DNA from: Fusobacterium sp.
GTDB lineage: Bacteria > Fusobacteriota > Fusobacteriia > Fusobacteriales > Fusobacteriaceae
Reading direction: 5' to 3'
DNA length: 17,257 nucleotides
Assembly (NCBI GenBank): GCA_019410665.1
Contig: DXSD01000041.1
Span: forward strand, 1-17,257
Shown one piece after another: positions 13,777 to 17,257 of the stretch; position 1 is the first letter of the stretch, and each line of letters opens with the position of its first letter. The translations under genes and the position numbers were made by a program. The notes under the pieces were generated by a model. That model saw only the letters and a list, made by a program, of their open reading frames with translations, did not search any database and was not told where the DNA came from.

Positions 13777-15288
13777 ATGAAAAAATTTAGTTTAATATTT
13801 CTAGGACTTTCACTTTTTTTAACTGGTTGTGGAAGCGAAACTAAAGAAGAAAAAGTAAATAACAGTGTAGTAGTATCTCAAGGTTCTAAACCTAAGAGTT
13901 TAGATCCAAATATGTATAATGAGATTCCTGCTCTTACTATTACAGAGCAAATTTTCAACACTTTATTAAAAATTGATGAAAATGGAAATATAGTTCCTGA
14001 ATTAGCAGAATCTTATGAATACTTAACTCCTACTGAGCTTTTAATAAAGTTAAAACAAGGAGTTAAATTTCATAATGGTGATGTAATGACAGCTAAAGAT
14101 GTAGCTTTCAGTATCAACAGAATGTTAGATAAACCTGCTAGTAAAGTTATGATTGAAGCTATTGATAAAATTGAGATAGTTGATGATTATACTATAAAGT
14201 TAAAACTATCTAAACCTTCATCTCCATTATTATTTGGATTAGCTCATCCTCTTACTGCTATATTAAATGAAAAAGACACATTGGCAAAAAAGGATGTAAT
14301 TGCTACTGCTCCAATGGGAACAGGACCATATAAATTTATTGAATGGGGTAGTGGAGAAAAAATTGAACTTGTAGCTTTTGATGATTATTTTGAAGGAAGA
14401 CCTAAAATAGATGCATTAACATATAGAGCTATAACAGAAAATAGTAGTAGATTAGCTGCACTTGAAACTGGAGAAGTAGACATTGCTTATAACATGGATG
14501 CAATTGATAGTGGTATTATTGAAAAAAACCCTGAGCTTCAACTTATTTCTAAACCAACTACTTCAACTGAATATATAACATTTAACAATACTAAAGCTCC
14601 TTTTAACAATGAGGATTTTAGAAAAGCTGTAAACTATGCTTTAAATAAAGAAAGTATGTCTGAGTCTATCTTTATGGGAAAAGCTAAGCCAGCTAATTCT
14701 ATAATCAATCCTAATGTATTTGGACATTCTGATTCAGTTGCTGGTTATCCTTATAACTTAGAAAAAGCTAAAGAGTATTTAAAGAAATCTGGAATTGAAA
14801 ATCCTTCATTTACTCTTTTTGTAAATGACAATACTACAAGATTACAATTAGCCCAAATTATCCAAGCTAATTTAAAAGAGATCGGAATAGAGATGACTAT
14901 TGAGACACTTGAATGGGGAACTTATTTACAAAAAACTGCTCAAGGAGAGCATCAAGCTCTTTTAGGAGGTTGGGTATCTGGAACTTCTGATGCTGATATT
15001 GTTTTCTTCCCATTATTACACAGTTCTTCTCATGGTGGTGCTGGAAATAGAGCTTTCTACACTAATAAGAAGTTAGATGAAATAATTGAAAAAGCTCGTC
15101 TAGTTTCAAATCCTGAAGAGAGAAAAGCATTTTTCTATGAGGGGCAAGAGATTTTACAAGAGGATGCTCCTTTTGGATTACTTCTTTATAAAAACGAAAA
15201 TATTGGACTTAATAAAAGAGTAAAAGGATTTAAATATGATCCTACTACTATGCATAATTTAAAAGATTTATATATAGAAAACAATTAA
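13777..15288 (+). CDS. Peptide ABC transporter substrate-binding lipoprotein (DppA/OppA family)
   Basis: Extracytoplasmic solute-binding protein of family 5 (SBP_bac_5), 503 residues. The lipoprotein signal peptide ends LFLTGC (lipidated Cys18). Mature sequence begins with an acidic linker, then the family opening SKPKSLDPN. Characteristic stretches are VKFHNGDVMTAKDVAFSINR and MGTGPYKFIEWGSGEKIELV. The expected ligands are oligopeptides; nickel and glutathione binders belong to the same family, so the ligand is not proven. No permease or ATPase gene lies nearby, so it must supply a transporter encoded elsewhere. The partner aminopeptidase starts 14 bp downstream, which supports peptide uptake followed by intracellular hydrolysis. 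Confidence 0.92.
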   Translation: MKKFSLIFLGLSLFLTGCGSETKEEKVNNSVVVSQGSKPKSLDPNMYNEIPALTITEQIFNTLLKIDENGNIVPELAESYEYLTPTELLIKLKQGVKFHNGDVMTAKDVAFSINRMLDKPASKVMIEAIDKIEIVDDYTIKLKLSKPSSPLLFGLAHPLTAILNEKDTLAKKDVIATAPMGTGPYKFIEWGSGEKIELVAFDDYFEGRPKIDALTYRAITENSSRLAALETGEVDIAYNMDAIDSGIIEKNPELQLISKPTTSTEYITFNNTKAPFNNEDFRKAVNYALNKESMSESIFMGKAKPANSIINPNVFGHSDSVAGYPYNLEKAKEYLKKSGIENPSFTLFVNDNTTRLQLAQIIQANLKEIGIEMTIETLEWGTYLQKTAQGEHQALLGGWVSGTSDADIVFFPLLHSSSHGGAGNRAFYTNKKLDEIIEKARLVSNPEERKAFFYEGQEILQEDAPFGLLLYKNENIGLNKRVKGFKYDPTTMHNLKDLYIENN

Positions 15289-15302
15289 TTTAGGAGGAGA
15301 AA

Positions 15303-16337
15303 ATGGAGTTTAATTTAGATGTTGAATATGTTATTGATATAGCTTTAGAACTTTTAAACATTCCTAGTCCTGTAGGATTTACTGATGATGCTATTGAAAG
15401 AATAGGTTTGGAGCTAGATCAATTAGGAGTTAATTATAGTTTAACTAGAAAGGGAGCTATTTTAGCTTATATAGAAGGAGAGGATAACAATTATAAAAAA
15501 ATGATCTCTGCTCATGTAGATACTCTTGGAGCTATGGTTAAAAAAATTAAACCTAACGGAAGGTTAGAGTTAATTAATCTTGGTGGAGTTAATTGGGGTG
15601 GTGTGGAAGGAGAAAATTGTTTAGTACACACTTTAGACGGAGATGCTATTGAAGGAACTATAGTTCCCATTAAAAGTTCTGTTCATATCTATGGAGATGA
15701 AGCAAGAGAACTTCCAAGAAATGCTTCTACTATGGAAGTCAGATTAGATGAAGAAATTTATAACAAAGAGGATGTAGAGCAATTAGGAGTAAGAGTGGGA
15801 GATTTTGTTTCATTTGATCCACGTACAGTAATTACTGAAAGTGGGTATTTTAAATCTAGATTTATTGATGACAAAATTTGTATTGCTCAAGCTTTAGGAT
15901 ATATTAAATATCTTAAAGATAATAACTTAAAACCAAGAAATGGTCTATATGTTTATATCTCTAATTATGAAGAGATTGGACATGGAGTTTCTATAATACC
16001 TGATGATATGGATGAGTTTATTGCTCTTGATATTGGACTTGTTGGAGAAGATGCTTTAGGAGATGAGAAAAAAGTAAGTATAGCTGCTAAAGATTTTAAA
16101 ACTCCTTATGATTTAAGTGTTAGATTAGGGTTAATGGAAGCTGCTGAAACAAATAAAATCAATTATACAGTTGATGTTTACAACAGATATGGATCAGATG
16201 CTAGTGCAGCAGTACTACAAGGGTTTGATTTCAAATGTGGTTGTATTGGACCAAGTGTAGAATCTTCTCACCACTATGAAAGAACTCATATATCTGGAAT
16301 AATAGAAACTATTAAATTGATGATTGCTTATTTATAA
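15303..16337 (+). CDS. M42-family metallo-aminopeptidase
   Basis: Cytoplasmic dinuclear-metal aminopeptidase of the M42 (tetrahedral aminopeptidase/glutamyl aminopeptidase-like) family, 344 residues. The motifs are in order: H71 and D73 in SAHVDT (first metal ligand and its aspartate), D189/D190 in FIDDK (bridging ligand), E223/E224 in YEEIGHG (general base and ligand), D243 in ALDIGL, and the C-terminal His in SSHHYERTH (323-329). The inserted dimerisation domain lies between H71 and D189. GGAGGAG sits just before the ATG. It is co-transcribed with the upstream peptide-binding lipoprotein and would degrade imported peptides. These enzymes usually assemble into 12-subunit cages. Confidence 0.93.
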   Translation: MEFNLDVEYVIDIALELLNIPSPVGFTDDAIERIGLELDQLGVNYSLTRKGAILAYIEGEDNNYKKMISAHVDTLGAMVKKIKPNGRLELINLGGVNWGGVEGENCLVHTLDGDAIEGTIVPIKSSVHIYGDEARELPRNASTMEVRLDEEIYNKEDVEQLGVRVGDFVSFDPRTVITESGYFKSRFIDDKICIAQALGYIKYLKDNNLKPRNGLYVYISNYEEIGHGVSIIPDDMDEFIALDIGLVGEDALGDEKKVSIAAKDFKTPYDLSVRLGLMEAAETNKINYTVDVYNRYGSDASAAVLQGFDFKCGCIGPSVESSHHYERTHISGIIETIKLMIAYL

Positions 16338-16377
16338 GATTAAGGAGGTGTAAAAACACCTCCTTATCTATTTTTTT
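16337..16377 (+). terminator. Strong terminator of the peptide operon
   Basis: A perfect 10-bp stem AAGGAGGTGT (16342-16351) with ACACCTCCTT (16356-16365), loop AAAA, extends past a 1-nt bulge by AGAT/ATCT, and TATTTTTTTA follows. It overlaps the last T/A of the aminopeptidase stop codon and the 3' end of the convergent YwqK-type gene. On the minus strand the hairpin lacks a good T-run, so it mainly serves the + strand. Confidence 0.88.
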
Positions 16378-17102
16378 ACCTTTCCATTTTTAAAAGAAAC
16401 AGTCCCTAAAAGTTTTCCATTGTCATAGAACATACTCCAATCTCCATTCATCTGTCCCTCTTTAAAATTTCCAATAGCATTAATTATCCCATTTTCATAG
16501 TATCTTACATATTTCCCATTTTTTATCTGTTTTTTATACTCTTCCCGAGCTTTTACTTCTCCATTCTCATAGTAATAAACAGCTTCTCCCTCTAAAAGAC
16601 CATTATTAAAATACTCATTAATTTTAATCTCTCCACTTTCATAATATGAGATATATTCCCCATGAAGAATATTATCCTTAAAAGAAATTATTTCCATAAT
16701 TTTTCCACTTGGATAGTAATTTATCTTTTTTCCATTAAGTTTTCCATCTTCAAAATATCCTCTAGATTTAATAGAACCATCTTCAAAATATTTTACCCAT
16801 TCCCCATTCATTCTATCTTCTTTAAAGACCATAGACTCCTTCATCTGTCCATTTTCATAATATTGAATTGAATCTCCATTCAATTTTCCATTAATAAAAT
16901 CATTGGATTCTTTTATCGTTCCATTCTCATAATATTTCAGATTAGTTCCCTCTTTTATCCCATTAATAAATGGCTCTTTTTCCTTTATACTACCATCTCT
17001 ATATCTAAAATTTATTATTCCTGAGAAAGGTTCTTTTTCTCCTACAATATATATAAGACCATTAATCATCTGTTTTCTGTAAAACTCTTCCTCTCTTCTC
17101 AT
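16368..17102 (-). CDS. YwqK-type (MORN-like repeat) protein without signal peptide
   Basis: A 244-residue repeat protein of unknown function. After an N-terminal module (NGLIYIVGEKEPFSG, matching NGIVYTVNEDRPFTG in the lipoprotein at 12750-13232) it consists of nine 24-residue repeats, eight complete and one cut short, of the pattern YYENGxIKE...F-x-x-G-x-x-x-G. I start it at the ATG at 17102, 6 nt after GGAGAGG; the ATG at 17117 is also in frame but lacks a ribosome site and contains that motif in its own codons. Neither start gives a signal peptide or lipobox: the N-terminus is MRREEEFYRKQ. It follows an incomplete membrane-protein gene by only 20 bp, so the two are probably co-transcribed. 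Confidence 0.8.
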   Translation of the reverse strand: MRREEEFYRKQMINGLIYIVGEKEPFSGIINFRYRDGSIKEKEPFINGIKEGTNLKYYENGTIKESNDFINGKLNGDSIQYYENGQMKESMVFKEDRMNGEWVKYFEDGSIKSRGYFEDGKLNGKKINYYPSGKIMEIISFKDNILHGEYISYYESGEIKINEYFNNGLLEGEAVYYYENGEVKAREEYKKQIKNGKYVRYYENGIINAIGNFKEGQMNGDWSMFYDNGKLLGTVSFKNGKVKK

Positions 17103-17122
17103 AAAAAACCTCTCCATAGTAA

Positions 17123-17257
17123 TTATTTCATATTTTCTTCATTGTCATCTCTTTTTATATTTTTAAGAAATATATTTTTAGCTTTAATGATTAACACCAT
17201 AAAAATAAAATAGTGAATAAATCTCATCTCTTCAAAAGATTTTCCAAAATACTTATC
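17123..17257 (-). CDS. 3' end of a probable membrane protein gene (runs off the window)
   Basis: An open frame enters from the right edge and ends with TAA at 17125-17123, giving the last 44 residues. They contain a hydrophobic segment (FIHYFIFMVLII) followed by a basic stretch and an acidic end (KRDDNEENMK), like the final transmembrane helix and cytoplasmic tail of a membrane protein. The family cannot be recognised from so little. The frame may only look coding by chance, but its 20-bp spacing to the YwqK-type gene supports an operon. Confidence 0.5.
   Translation of the reverse strand, partial: DKYFGKSFEEMRFIHYFIFMVLIIKAKNIFLKNIKRDDNEENMK

Noticed and set aside
16342..16350. AAGGAGGTG resembling a strong ribosome site
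   Set aside because: It is one arm of the perfect terminator stem after the aminopeptidase gene and has no start codon at suitable distance.

Overview
This is AT-rich DNA with strong AGGAGG-type ribosome sites and short intergenic gaps. The gene content suggests a Fusobacterium: a YwqK-type (MORN-like) repeat lipoprotein plus a second YwqK-type protein, a stand-alone TSCPD protein, an M42 aminopeptidase paired with a peptide-binding lipoprotein, and a branched-chain amino acid (Liv) transporter. A complete raffinose/melibiose utilisation set would fit a saccharolytic species such as F. mortiferum. That species assignment is inference from gene content only.

Positions 250-5427 (+ strand) form a raffinose-family sugar block: a MelB-type cation symporter, a cytoplasmic GH36 alpha-galactosidase and a cytoplasmic GH32 beta-fructosidase. 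Together they would import raffinose, melibiose or sucrose unphosphorylated and split it to galactose, glucose and fructose. An unrecognised 313-residue protein (5500-6441) follows and ends at a terminator. A stand-alone AlkD-type DNA glycosylase (6737-7459) then converges on the next operon at a shared hairpin.

Positions 7517-12246 (- strand) are a complete livK-livH-livM-livG-livF operon. A hairpin follows livK, and the downstream genes are tightly packed or overlapping. Upstream of livK is the most interesting stretch, 12347-12619: a good sigma-70-type promoter, a 33-codon open frame with a perfect Shine-Dalgarno site that is half Ile/Leu/Val, and an intrinsic terminator just before livK. 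Codons 30-32 contain 8 nt complementary to the 5' half of that terminator. This is the layout of a leader-peptide transcription attenuator sensing branched-chain amino acids. A free-standing small membrane peptide gene is the main alternative.

Positions 12750-17257 hold a YwqK-type lipoprotein (-), a TSCPD protein (+) with its own promoter and terminator, and a two-gene peptide-utilisation operon (+) made of a peptide-binding lipoprotein and an M42 aminopeptidase. A second YwqK-type protein without a signal peptide (-) follows, preceded by the 3' end of a probable membrane protein gene that runs off the window. No tRNA, rRNA, insertion sequence, CRISPR array or phage gene was seen.
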